From positions 1 to 19,792 of the forward strand of contig CANRPG010000014.1 in NCBI GenBank assembly GCA_947632425.1: a DNA stretch of 19,792 nucleotides, read 5' to 3'. A program made the position numbers and the translations under genes. The notes under the pieces are model-generated. The model did not search any database. It was not told where the DNA came from and saw only the letters and a program-made list of their open reading frames with translations. Source of the DNA: an uncultured Clostridia bacterium (GTDB lineage Bacteria > Bacillota > Clostridia > Oscillospirales > Ruminococcaceae). Below, one piece after another: positions 7,712 to 15,205 of this stretch. The number at the start of each line of letters is the position of its first letter. Position 1 is the stretch's first letter.

Positions 7712-9271
7712 TTACTCAGCTTCATTGCCGCTGTCATCGGCACTTGTATCTTCAGCAGGCTGCTGACCGAAATTGCCCTCTTTAAGGGTGAACGTCATTG
7801 ACGGGAGGATATATGTAAGATCGCCATCCTCGTTTTCTTCGGTATTCCATCCGCTGTATGTAAATGCATAATATTCGCCGGAATCTCTTACAGCCGTTAC
7901 ATATTTTATAAGGTCCTCTTCAGACTTGAAGCGTATATTGCTTACTGTTATCGTACCGCCGATGTTGTAAGAGAAATCACTGAATCCTGTTTTTGAATCC
8001 GCATCGGGTATAGCGCCGTTATCGGCTGCCAGAGTAACGATCTTATTATATATCTCGTTGGAAAGCTGAGGCAGTGTATCGAACGCCTGATTTACCGCCT
8101 TTGCGCTGTCGCGGTAGCCTGTTACCTTTTGCAGTACCAGATCATAAGCCGAGGCTTTCTGTATCTGCTCATCTGCTTCGGCGATCTTCTTGTTTATATC
8201 GTCGATGTCGCTTCTTACAGATGAATTCCATGCCGCAAGACCTATCTTTCCGCCTGCTACCAGCGCGCACACAACTGCCACGCCGCACAGCAGCATCACA
8301 AAGAACTGCTTATTTGCTCCGGTAGAACGTCCTGTTGCGCTGTCTATCTCAAGAAGGTTTATACGCTCGGTGAGCTTATTTCTCTTGAACAGAGCGCCTA
8401 TGGCGTTTGCAAATATGGTAAACTCAAAGTTCTCATAACCGGTTATCTGCGTAGGAACGGGGAGTATCGAAACCGCTATATCCATCTTAGCCATTTCGTC
8501 GGCATACTTTATGTAGTCGTCTATCTGACCGTAGAGTATAACGTTTGAGATACCCGGGCCGCCTCTTGCCTTGTTGAACTGTGACATTCTGAAGATATTC
8601 TCGCTCATTGCCTCAACGAGATAGTCCTCGGAATCGTAGTCGTCCTCGGATATAGGAACATATCTTGCGAATGCCATCTGACCGTTTTCAAACAAGGTCA
8701 TTCCGAGGAATGTGGGGTCGAGCTGCATAACCAGCAGCGGCATTCTTGCTGCGTTCGCCTTATCCGACAAAACTATACGAGATATGGAGTTACAGCTTAT
8801 GTTTGCGCTCTTGAGGTTTATGTTCATAACGCTGAACAATTTTCTGTAGCTTTCAACTACCGCGAACGGGCAGGCAGTTGCGAGCACCTTCATAGCTCCC
8901 GGGTTATCGGGACCTGCTTCGCCTACTATAGTATATGAAATGGAGAAATCGTTTGTCAGACCCATTTCATGCACCATCTGGTTCTGCACCATTGAAAGGA
9001 ACTGGTCGGGCTTTGCCTTGGGGATAACAAGCTCTTTAAATACTATATTATTTGAAGAGAATGTCAGTATGGCGTTTTTGTCGAACATATTTTCCTCTCT
9101 TATTTTAGCGAGGATAGTGTCGCTTGCGCCTGTAAGGTTTACAACCTCGCCGCTGACGATCATATCGGGCGGCATTTCTATGATACAAGATTTTTCGATC
9201 TTTATCTTTCCGCCTGCGTTATCGCCCTTTACGGCATAAATTTGTCTGTCGGTAATATCAAATGATAGCAT
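7712..9271 (-). CDS. pilM-pilN: Fused PilM-PilN pilus assembly protein
   Basis: A 519-residue protein. Residues 1-300 match the actin-like PilM: MLSFDITDRQIYAVKG, an IPKAKPDQFLSMVQNQM segment, and LVMQLDP. Residues 301-310 read TERINLLEID; INLL is the conserved N-terminal motif by which separate PilN proteins bind PilM. A transmembrane helix (about 323-346) and a short coiled coil (350-375) follow, then a PilN-like ferredoxin-like domain (about 430-495) and an acidic tail. The fusion would tie the cytoplasmic ring permanently to the membrane partner. No stop or frameshift lies between the two parts. AGAGGTG lies nine bases before the ATG. Downstream are pilO and the pilins; upstream, 41 bases away, is pilC. 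Confidence 0.88.
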   Translation of the reverse strand: MLSFDITDRQIYAVKGDNAGGKIKIEKSCIIEMPPDMIVSGEVVNLTGASDTILAKIREENMFDKNAILTFSSNNIVFKELVIPKAKPDQFLSMVQNQMVHEMGLTNDFSISYTIVGEAGPDNPGAMKVLATACPFAVVESYRKLFSVMNINLKSANISCNSISRIVLSDKANAARMPLLVMQLDPTFLGMTLFENGQMAFARYVPISEDDYDSEDYLVEAMSENIFRMSQFNKARGGPGISNVILYGQIDDYIKYADEMAKMDIAVSILPVPTQITGYENFEFTIFANAIGALFKRNKLTERINLLEIDSATGRSTGANKQFFVMLLCGVAVVCALVAGGKIGLAAWNSSVRSDIDDINKKIAEADEQIQKASAYDLVLQKVTGYRDSAKAVNQAFDTLPQLSNEIYNKIVTLAADNGAIPDADSKTGFSDFSYNIGGTITVSNIRFKSEEDLIKYVTAVRDSGEYYAFTYSGWNTEENEDGDLTYILPSMTFTLKEGNFGQQPAEDTSADDSGNEAE

Positions 9272-9312
9272 TTATTCTTTCACCTCTCTGATTTATTAGC
9301 AGTTTATTTTGA

Positions 9313-10509
9313 TCATTCGCCGGTAACGCCGTCGAGTCCGCCGTACAGCATCGGGAATATACCTGCAAGACAAAGTCCTATAGCGGCGCCCATTACGATT
9401 ATCATAAGAGGTTCCATAAGACCTACAAGTCTTTCGATAGCGGAGTCGGATTCTTCTTCGTAGTAGTCAGCAGTTTTTGCCAGTATCTCGTCCAGTGCAC
9501 CCGACTCTTCACCAACATAGATGATAGAGCAGAACATCGAGTCGAAAACTTCTGTTTTCTGTATCGAGCTGGAGAGCGGCTGACCTTGCTTGACTTCATC
9601 GACTATCTGTATGAACGCGGCATCGATATATGTATTGCCAAGTATCTTCGATGAACGTTCAAGACATTCTACCATAGGTATACCGGAAGAATAAAGCGAT
9701 GACATAGATCTTGCGAAACGTCCGGTATAGATTATCTTGAGGAGTGCGCCGACCTTCGGGAATTTCAGTTTCAGCTCGTCAAATTTCAGTCTTACCGATT
9801 CTATCTTCAGACCGTATACTATCGCGAATATAACTACCGCGACGATAATGATGAGCAGCCACCATTTCTCAATAATAAAGTCTGAGAATGCAAACAGTGC
9901 GCGGCTGAGCACCGACATATCTTCCTCTGCCATCATTCCTGCAAAGTTAGGAAGTATGAGAGTAAACATACCTATTACCATTACAACGCAGAGTATAGCG
10001 AGGATTATCGGGTACATCATAGCGCCCTTTACCTTGTTTGACGTTTTGTTTTCCTTTGCGTAATGGTCTTGCAGTCTTGCCATTACGACGTCCAGCGTAC
10101 CGGAAGATTCGCCCGCGCCTATCATACTGATAAAGAATTCGGGGAAACAGCCGTCTTTTTCCTGCAATGCCTCGGTGAGCGTTGCACCCTTCTGAACGTT
10201 CTCATAAACGTCAAGCCACGTTTGCTGAGCCGATTTGTTGTCCATCTGCTTATACAGAATGTCCAAAGCCTTTACTATGGTAAGTCCCGAGGACATCATT
10301 GCCGACAGCTGACGGCAGCAGAAAGACAGCTCCTTTGTTTTGAATTTGTGCGCGGAATTAGTACCCTTGCCCAGATCGGCTTGGATCTTTACCGGGAACC
10401 AGCCTTGGTCATATATCTTGGCGTTGACCTCTTCTTTGGTCTCGGCATCCATACTGCCTTTTATGGTCTTGCCGGTAGTATCCTTCGCAACATAAACAAA
10501 CTTCTTCAT
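9313..10509 (-). CDS. pilC: Type IV pilus platform protein PilC (GspF family)
   Basis: A 398-residue inner-membrane platform protein that works with PilB to insert pilin subunits. It has the family layout: an N-terminal segment (MKKFVYVAKDTTGKTIKG), a first GspF domain (about 60-190, with FCCRQLSAMMSSGL and the GAGESSGTLD signature), hydrophobic helices near 166-190 and 215-236, a second GspF domain (about 262-390, with GRFARSMSSLYSSG and VGEESGALDE) and a final helix to LAGIFPMLYGG. Both duplicated domains look intact. It is first in the operon. The ribosome site GGAGGTG is about 13 bases from the ATG, longer than usual, and no closer in-frame start exists, so its translation may be modest. 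Confidence 0.96.
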   Translation of the reverse strand: MKKFVYVAKDTTGKTIKGSMDAETKEEVNAKIYDQGWFPVKIQADLGKGTNSAHKFKTKELSFCCRQLSAMMSSGLTIVKALDILYKQMDNKSAQQTWLDVYENVQKGATLTEALQEKDGCFPEFFISMIGAGESSGTLDVVMARLQDHYAKENKTSNKVKGAMMYPIILAILCVVMVIGMFTLILPNFAGMMAEEDMSVLSRALFAFSDFIIEKWWLLIIIVAVVIFAIVYGLKIESVRLKFDELKLKFPKVGALLKIIYTGRFARSMSSLYSSGIPMVECLERSSKILGNTYIDAAFIQIVDEVKQGQPLSSSIQKTEVFDSMFCSIIYVGEESGALDEILAKTADYYEEESDSAIERLVGLMEPLMIIVMGAAIGLCLAGIFPMLYGGLDGVTGE

Positions 10510-10576
10510 GTCTGTATAGTTACACCTCCACAGATGTTATACAACTTATATCAAGTCGCACTAACACATTTTCTTT

Positions 10577-10606
10577 ATTATAACACATTTCACACCCAAC
10601 AATCAA
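10577..10606 (-). promoter_or_regulatory. Promoter of the pilC-pilMN-pilO-pilX-prepilin operon
   Basis: On the minus strand TTGATT (10601-10606) and TATAAT (10577-10582) are 18 bases apart, with an extended TG two bases ahead (TGTGTTATAAT). Transcription would start near 10570, leaving about 60 bases of leader. That leader is too short for a c-di-GMP riboswitch. Confidence 0.75.
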
Positions 10607-10674
10607 GCCATTTTGGCATATATTTTGTTTAATTTATTGTAAAAAAATTTCGCTTCTTTTTATATAGTTTGACT

Positions 10675-10731
10675 AAAAAGCCCTTGCAGACGGCGTTTGC
10701 GGCTGTTATTTTCTTCCTGACAGGCTTTTTT
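10675..10731 (-). terminator. Probable terminator after the 165-residue membrane protein gene
   Basis: AAAAAGCC (10675-10682) and GGCTTTTT (10723-10730) are inverted repeats with a large, poorly paired middle. On the minus strand the distal arm ends in GGGCTTTTTAG. It lies just past the stop at 10734 and may work in both directions. The large loop makes this less certain. Confidence 0.4.
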
Positions 10732-10733
10732 AT

Positions 10734-11231
10734 TTACACATCAGGGTGTTTTTTCAAATAAATTGCATGACTGACAAAATACACCGCCATGAGCAGAGCT
10801 ATCAGAAGCAGCTGCGCAATGATGACCGCCGAGGTATAGTCGCTGCCGTTTACCCATTTACTTGTGACAAAGTACTGTGTGAGCAGCATTTTGGGTATTT
10901 CGGTGGCGTGATCCATGAACAGCACGGGTGCGAAATACACCAGAAACATTGCGGCGCAGCATATTATACTGCTGAAAAGGTCGAACCTGCCGTATGCTGT
11001 ATTGCGCTTGCCGTCCTCCCATATGACCCAGCACAAGAAGGCGAACATCACTATCCACGCACAGAATGACTGCAAACTCTCGGAAGTGAGCACTGCCTGC
11101 GCGCTGTCGTCGGCTATGATGTTAGTCATAACGTCCATAAGCAGTGGCACAAGTATGCCGCAGCCTATGTTGAGCACAACTGTCAGCACACAATATTTTA
11201 CTACAAATTTCAGCTGGTCAAATGTAAGCAT
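10734..11231 (-). CDS. Unrecognised four-helix membrane protein
   Basis: A 165-residue integral membrane protein that I do not recognise. Four hydrophobic helices are visible: about 11-35, 55-71, 86-106 and 133-155, with a positively charged C terminus (YLKKHPDV). The loops contain charged residues (WEDGKRN and MDHATEIPK) but no motif I can name. AGGAGG six bases before the ATG and a near-perfect promoter show that it is a real gene. It is divergent from an XRE regulator, and regulators often control such divergent partners, so it may be that regulator's target; this is inference. No sequence link to the pilus operon downstream is evident, and an inverted repeat separates them. Confidence 0.8.
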   Translation of the reverse strand: MLTFDQLKFVVKYCVLTVVLNIGCGILVPLLMDVMTNIIADDSAQAVLTSESLQSFCAWIVMFAFLCWVIWEDGKRNTAYGRFDLFSSIICCAAMFLVYFAPVLFMDHATEIPKMLLTQYFVTSKWVNGSDYTSAVIIAQLLLIALLMAVYFVSHAIYLKKHPDV

Positions 11232-11268
11232 ACCTGCCCTCCTGTCATATTACACATCGTACAATAAA

Positions 11269-11297
11269 ATTTTACTGCATTTTTTGCGGTTTGTCAA
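11269..11297 (-). promoter_or_regulatory. Promoter of the 165-residue membrane protein gene
   Basis: On the minus strand TTGACA (11292-11297) and TAAAAT (11269-11274) are exactly 17 bases apart. Its -35 box lies about 30 bases from the -35 box of the rightward XRE promoter, so the two could be co-regulated. Confidence 0.75.
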
Positions 11298-11326
11298 TAA
11301 AAATACGAAAAATTTCGGATCACCTA

Positions 11327-11355
11327 TTGAAAAATATATTTAAATGTGTTATAAT
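11327..11355 (+). promoter_or_regulatory. Promoter of the XRE regulator gene
   Basis: TTGAAA (11327-11332) and TATAAT (11350-11355) are 17 bases apart, with an extended TG at 11347-11348. Start of transcription is expected near 11362. Confidence 0.8.
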
Positions 11356-11357
11356 AT

Positions 11358-11374
11358 TGTAAATGAAGTTTACA
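11358..11374. promoter_or_regulatory. Palindrome at the XRE transcription start, candidate operator 1
   Basis: TGTAAA (11358-11363) and TTTACA (11369-11374) form a perfect inverted repeat with a five-base gap, placed over the expected start of transcription, a common position for a repressor. Confidence 0.5.
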
Positions 11375-11395
11375 GAGTTTTCACTTTGATCGACT

Positions 11396-11412
11396 TTACA
11401 TATATAATGTAA
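11396..11412. promoter_or_regulatory. Palindrome before the XRE ribosome site, candidate operator 2
   Basis: TTACAT (11396-11401) and ATGTAA (11407-11412) form a perfect inverted repeat with a five-base gap, ending at the AAGGAGG ribosome site. It shares the TTACA/TGTAA core and the 17-base size of the first palindrome. Confidence 0.45.
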
Positions 11413-11425
11413 GGAGGCTTGAAAT

Positions 11426-11977
11426 ATGGATGCGAAGGAAATGGGCAGAAGGCTCAAAGCGGCGCGCCTTGCAAAGAAGATGACACAGAGCGAAGTGGTG
11501 GGCGATTTTATTACGCGCAATATGCTCAGCCAGATAGAGAGCGGTGTTGCTACGCCGTCTATAAAAACGCTTGAATACTTAGCCGGTGTACTGGATATTT
11601 CTATGGCATCGCTTTTGCCGCAGTCGGGCGCATATGCAAACGAGGCTGACAGGATAGTCAAGGCAAAGAAAGCCATTGAGGACGGCGACCACAGCGCGGC
11701 TATAGAGCTTTTGGAATACGACTGCGAGGTTTTCGGCGATGAGGCAAACGCTCTGCGCTCTATAGCATATCTTGCAGCTGCCAACGAAGCTGCCGCGGCA
11801 GGCGAGCTTCAGCGCGCGGTAGACTGTGCAAAGCAGGCGCACGAATACGCAGGTCTGGGAATATACGAAAACAGCAGCCGTGCCGAGGAGAGCATGAAGC
11901 TTATGAACCGCTCGGCAAAAATGCTCAGCGACTACTACGCGGCGCTTATAACAGATACCGACGGCAATAAAAACTAA
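11426..11977 (+). CDS. XRE-family transcriptional regulator with TPR-like C terminus
   Basis: A 183-residue protein. Residues 6-61 are a Cro/C1-type helix-turn-helix: MGRRLKAARLAKKMTQSEV, then NMLSQIESGVATPSIKTL and LAGVLDIS. Residues about 75-170 are alpha-helical and alanine-rich, with paired helices such as RIVKAKKAIEDGDHSAAIELLE and AAAAGELQRAVDCAKQAHEY, consistent with tetratricopeptide-type repeats that could bind a peptide or protein ligand. AAGGAGG precedes the ATG at the usual distance. It is a single-gene unit with its own promoter and terminator. Two palindromes between promoter and start suggest autoregulation, and the divergent membrane gene is a candidate target. The ligand is not predictable. 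Confidence 0.9.
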   Translation: MDAKEMGRRLKAARLAKKMTQSEVVGDFITRNMLSQIESGVATPSIKTLEYLAGVLDISMASLLPQSGAYANEADRIVKAKKAIEDGDHSAAIELLEYDCEVFGDEANALRSIAYLAAANEAAAAGELQRAVDCAKQAHEYAGLGIYENSSRAEESMKLMNRSAKMLSDYYAALITDTDGNKN

Positions 11978-11996
11978 CTTACAGCACAATAAAACC

Positions 11997-12033
11997 GCTC
12001 CCATCAGCACTCAAGCTTTTGGGAGCATTTTTT
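11997..12033 (+). terminator. Terminator between the XRE gene and the EAL gene
   Basis: GCTCCCA (11997-12003) pairs with TGGGAGC (12020-12026) and is followed by ATTTTTT. It starts 19 bases after the XRE stop and abuts the end of the convergent EAL gene. On the other strand the hairpin is followed by GGTTTTATT, so it may serve both genes. Confidence 0.75.
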
Positions 12034-12035
12034 GT

Positions 12036-15000
12036 TTATTGATACAGCACAGCGCCTTCGGGCATAAAGCCTTCGGGCAGATAAACGCCTACATAGTCGG
12101 GACATTTATCATACACGGGTGCGATATAGCAGCCGCTGTCGCCGTTATCGTAATTATCAAAGAACAGATCCTCAAATGCTTTGAGCTTATGATAAACAAG
12201 CTCCTCTCCCCTGCTGTTGCGCGGAGAATTGATATAAGCATCGCTGATGATATTGCCGCTGTCTATGTATATCTGACCGCGCTCGGTAAATATAGCACGG
12301 GGCGATACCGATGCGACGTGTATATGCAGCACAGAGCCGCTCTTTATATAGACCGAAGTTTCGCCCGAAATATCGCCTATGCCGACAGACTCGTTGCCCT
12401 CTGCGAAGATATCTATAACGCTGTCGTAGCAGTATATCTCAAACTCTCCGTCGCGCGCGCCCACGCCCAGTATAGACTTTGCCTTTTCGTCTATATTGAA
12501 GTGACAGCCGTCTGTAATATTAACGCTGCCGCTGCCGTTTCGCAGAACGCCGAATGCGGTAGCCATATCTCCGCCCAGAGTTACCGATATATCGGAGGAG
12601 GAAAGCTCGGCATCTACAGTGCCTTGAATATTGCCTATACCCAGAAGTTTGTCGCCGTTGCCTGTTATATTTATTTTCGAGTTGCTTATATTCATCATAA
12701 GGCTGCCGTTTTCAGCGCCGACGCCTATAGTCATCTTGCCTCTCTGCTCTATTTCTATATCTGCATCATGAATTGATATTTCGGAATGTATAGAGCTGTA
12801 CTTGCCGCCGAAGCCTATAACGTTGTCGCCTATTATTACCATGCTGCATTTGCCGGTAAGACCGAAGTTTATCTTGCCGAAGCCGCTCGCCGCCTCGCTG
12901 CCGAAAGCCACGGGGTCGGTGGTATGTATATCCATATCGCAGCTGCCGTCGCCGCTTATGATAAGTTCTGCGCTGGTAGGCACGTTAAAGCCGCCGAAGA
13001 ACTTATTCTTTCCGCGCATTTCAACGCTTACCTTTGAATTTTCACCGCAGCGCAGCACATACGGGAGGCAAAAGAGCATACAGTCGCTGATCACTATCTG
13101 CGCGGTCATATCGTCCTGCACGGTAACGAGCATATCCACCTGCCGCGAAGCATCGCCGCTGAGTGTTACGGGCGAGTGTTTTATCAAAACCTCCGAATAA
13201 CCATTCAGCGCAAGCTCTACAATATCTATCTCGCCGGGCGCGTCAGTCTCGTATGTAAGGTTTTCATTTCTGCCCGAGCGTTTCAGGCTTGCAGAAATCA
13301 TCAGATCGGCAATTTCGCCGTCTATCTTTTCTATAATATCCGGCTGAGGTCTTGCGGTATAGTAACCCTGTATGTAGTCTACATCTATAGAGATAGCATA
13401 CTCAAGCTCCGCTCTTGTTTCAACGCCCTCGGCTATTACCTTTATATTATGTCTTTTTGCAAAGTTGACAAGACCCTCAACGAGCGTTCTCTTCTGCTCA
13501 TCGGCGTTTATGTTGGTTATAAGCGAGCGGTCAAGTTTTATGAACGTCGGCTGTATCTTCAGCAGGTTGGACTCATTAGAATAGCCCGTGCCGAAGTCAT
13601 CGAGAGCTATGCTGCTGCCAAGTTTTTCGCATCTTCTCTTGAATTCCTCGAACAGCTTGTCGTCAAAGTTCGCATCTTCGGTAACTTCTATAACGGTATT
13701 TTCAAACAGCTCGTTATACTCTTTATACAGATCTTCAAACTCATCTTCCGGCAAAAGCATATTCGGAATGGTATTTATAAACACCTTTTTATCCGAAAGC
13801 TTTTCCCTGTTCTCGGAAATTTTGCGCATAACGTTTGTAAGCGTCATTCTCTCAACGCTCACAAGGCAGTTGTCTTTTGCAGCAACGCTCAGAATATCCA
13901 GCGGCGTAAGCTTCATATCGCTCACGGGGCGCATAAGAGCCTCATAGGCGAATATCTTGCCGGTGCGCGCGCTTACTATAGGCTGGAAATAGTAGTTGAC
14001 GCTGTTGTTTTCTATAACGTCATGCACGGCCTTTGCTTTCCTGAATTCTTCCTGCAAGTCTGCATATCTCTGCGGCGAGAACATAACGGGTTCGCGAGAG
14101 TTTGAACCCAGCGCCTGATACAGCGCAAAGTCTGTTCTTGCAACAAGGTCGTCAAGGTTATCAGCGCCCTCGGGGAAGCTGCACCAACCGCACACTACCG
14201 AGAGCCTGTTGGCTGCTTTATACTCGGCAATGGTGGCGTTTGCCTCTTTCAAAAGGCTGTCGAGCCTTTCCTTTATATCGGGGAACTGCCCTGCAAAGAA
14301 CACAAGAAAGCTGTTATGTGAATTTTTGCCCGTAATAATGCGCTTGCTCTCTATATCCTTGAATTTGTTGCCTATGGTATTTATAATGCTGTTGGTATCT
14401 TCATCGCCTGCGGCTCTCTCAAAGCCGTTTATGGAAACTATGGCATAATAGCCTTCCTTACAGCCGTTGTCAATAAATCTCTGTATATGCTTCAATACCG
14501 CCTCGCGGCTGAGAAGTCTGCTGGCGGAGTCGTAATAATCGCTTTGTATAAGGTATATCTTTTGCAGATACAAATCGGTGACGTCTATTATAAGCGTAGC
14601 GGTCTTGCCTGCATACGGCACGCGCTTCACCCTTACCCATATATCCTCGCCGTCCTCGGGCTTGAATCTGTAAAACAGCTCGCCCGTCTGCTCGTCGCTG
14701 TCGTCGGTAAGTTTGCTGAAAAACTCGCTGAACTCCGCGCCCGTTATCTCTGCTCTTTGCGGAAGTATGGCAGACAGCTTTTCAACAAGCGCATTTGCGC
14801 CGTACACGATATAACCGTGCCTTTTGGGTCTGAAAAGAATAAAGCTTTGCTGGGCGGCTGCCATCATGCTTTCAAGCCTTAAATAAAGCCTTGAATACAG
14901 CACCACAAATACCGCTACCATAGCTGTAATTATACCTGCAAACGCAAGGCAGGCAAGCAGCACACCGTTTTCAAACTCTTTGTTCACAGCGAAAACGAGC

Positions 15001-15071
15001 GCGGCAAAGCAAAGGCATGAAAGTATTATAGCCTCGCAAAACAGTCTCTTATGGTATTTGAATTTAAACAA
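12036..15071 (-). CDS. Membrane EAL-domain c-di-GMP phosphodiesterase with C-terminal beta-solenoid-like repeats
   Basis: A 1011-residue protein when started at the TTG at 15071; AAAGGGG (15080-15086) lies eight bases ahead, whereas the upstream ATG at 15098 has no ribosome site and almost coincides with the predicted transcription start. Residues 13-29 and 38-59 are transmembrane; about 66-180 is PAS-like; 181-330 is a GGDEF-type domain whose signature is replaced by GKNSHNSFLVFF, so it cannot be a cyclase. Residues 360-590 are an EAL domain with EALMR (E377), FINT (N433), VTE, DDFGTGYS (D491, D492), K512, AEGVE and QGY all present, so hydrolysis of c-di-GMP to pGpG is likely. Residues about 692-921 hold roughly eight repeats of 28-30 residues with an IG(I/V)G-type turn, followed by a tail. 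Two helices put both the EAL and the repeats in the cytoplasm. Monocistronic. Confidence 0.9.
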   Translation of the reverse strand: MFKFKYHKRLFCEAIILSCLCFAALVFAVNKEFENGVLLACLAFAGIITAMVAVFVVLYSRLYLRLESMMAAAQQSFILFRPKRHGYIVYGANALVEKLSAILPQRAEITGAEFSEFFSKLTDDSDEQTGELFYRFKPEDGEDIWVRVKRVPYAGKTATLIIDVTDLYLQKIYLIQSDYYDSASRLLSREAVLKHIQRFIDNGCKEGYYAIVSINGFERAAGDEDTNSIINTIGNKFKDIESKRIITGKNSHNSFLVFFAGQFPDIKERLDSLLKEANATIAEYKAANRLSVVCGWCSFPEGADNLDDLVARTDFALYQALGSNSREPVMFSPQRYADLQEEFRKAKAVHDVIENNSVNYYFQPIVSARTGKIFAYEALMRPVSDMKLTPLDILSVAAKDNCLVSVERMTLTNVMRKISENREKLSDKKVFINTIPNMLLPEDEFEDLYKEYNELFENTVIEVTEDANFDDKLFEEFKRRCEKLGSSIALDDFGTGYSNESNLLKIQPTFIKLDRSLITNINADEQKRTLVEGLVNFAKRHNIKVIAEGVETRAELEYAISIDVDYIQGYYTARPQPDIIEKIDGEIADLMISASLKRSGRNENLTYETDAPGEIDIVELALNGYSEVLIKHSPVTLSGDASRQVDMLVTVQDDMTAQIVISDCMLFCLPYVLRCGENSKVSVEMRGKNKFFGGFNVPTSAELIISGDGSCDMDIHTTDPVAFGSEAASGFGKINFGLTGKCSMVIIGDNVIGFGGKYSSIHSEISIHDADIEIEQRGKMTIGVGAENGSLMMNISNSKINITGNGDKLLGIGNIQGTVDAELSSSDISVTLGGDMATAFGVLRNGSGSVNITDGCHFNIDEKAKSILGVGARDGEFEIYCYDSVIDIFAEGNESVGIGDISGETSVYIKSGSVLHIHVASVSPRAIFTERGQIYIDSGNIISDAYINSPRNSRGEELVYHKLKAFEDLFFDNYDNGDSGCYIAPVYDKCPDYVGVYLPEGFMPEGAVLYQ

Positions 15072-15106
15072 GCCGCTCACCCCTTTCGCATATAACATAC
15101 ATTATT

Positions 15107-15135
15107 ATAATAACACAAATTCTCTCCGATGTCAA
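15107..15135 (-). promoter_or_regulatory. Promoter of the EAL gene
   Basis: On the minus strand TTGACA (15130-15135) and TATTAT (15107-15112) are 17 bases apart with an extended TG. Transcription would begin near 15100, which argues against the ATG at 15098 as the translation start. Confidence 0.75.
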
Positions 15136-15156
15136 CCGCTTTTTTGTGCAACTTTT

Positions 15157-15194
15157 AAACAAAATGTCCTCTGCCGTTTTTTGGCAAAGGACAT
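15157..15194 (-). terminator. Terminator of the LCP gene
   Basis: A 12-base stem with a single G-T wobble, ATGTCCTCTGCC (15164-15175) against GGCAAAGGACAT (15183-15194), has a seven-base loop and on the minus strand is followed by TTTGTTT. It begins 11 bases past the LCP stop codon. Confidence 0.85.
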
Positions 15195-15205
15195 AATTTT
15201 CTTGG

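Noticed and set aside
10510..10570. Possible c-di-GMP riboswitch ahead of the pilus operon
   Set aside because: The leader from the predicted start is only about 60 bases and shows none of the helices expected of either c-di-GMP riboswitch class; only a weak short palindrome is present.
13176..14105. Long rightward open frame (309 codons) opposite the EAL gene; also 12039-12776
   Set aside because: They mirror the well-supported EAL protein on the other strand, have no ribosome site of note, and translate into tyrosine-, alanine- and arginine-rich text typical of antisense frames.
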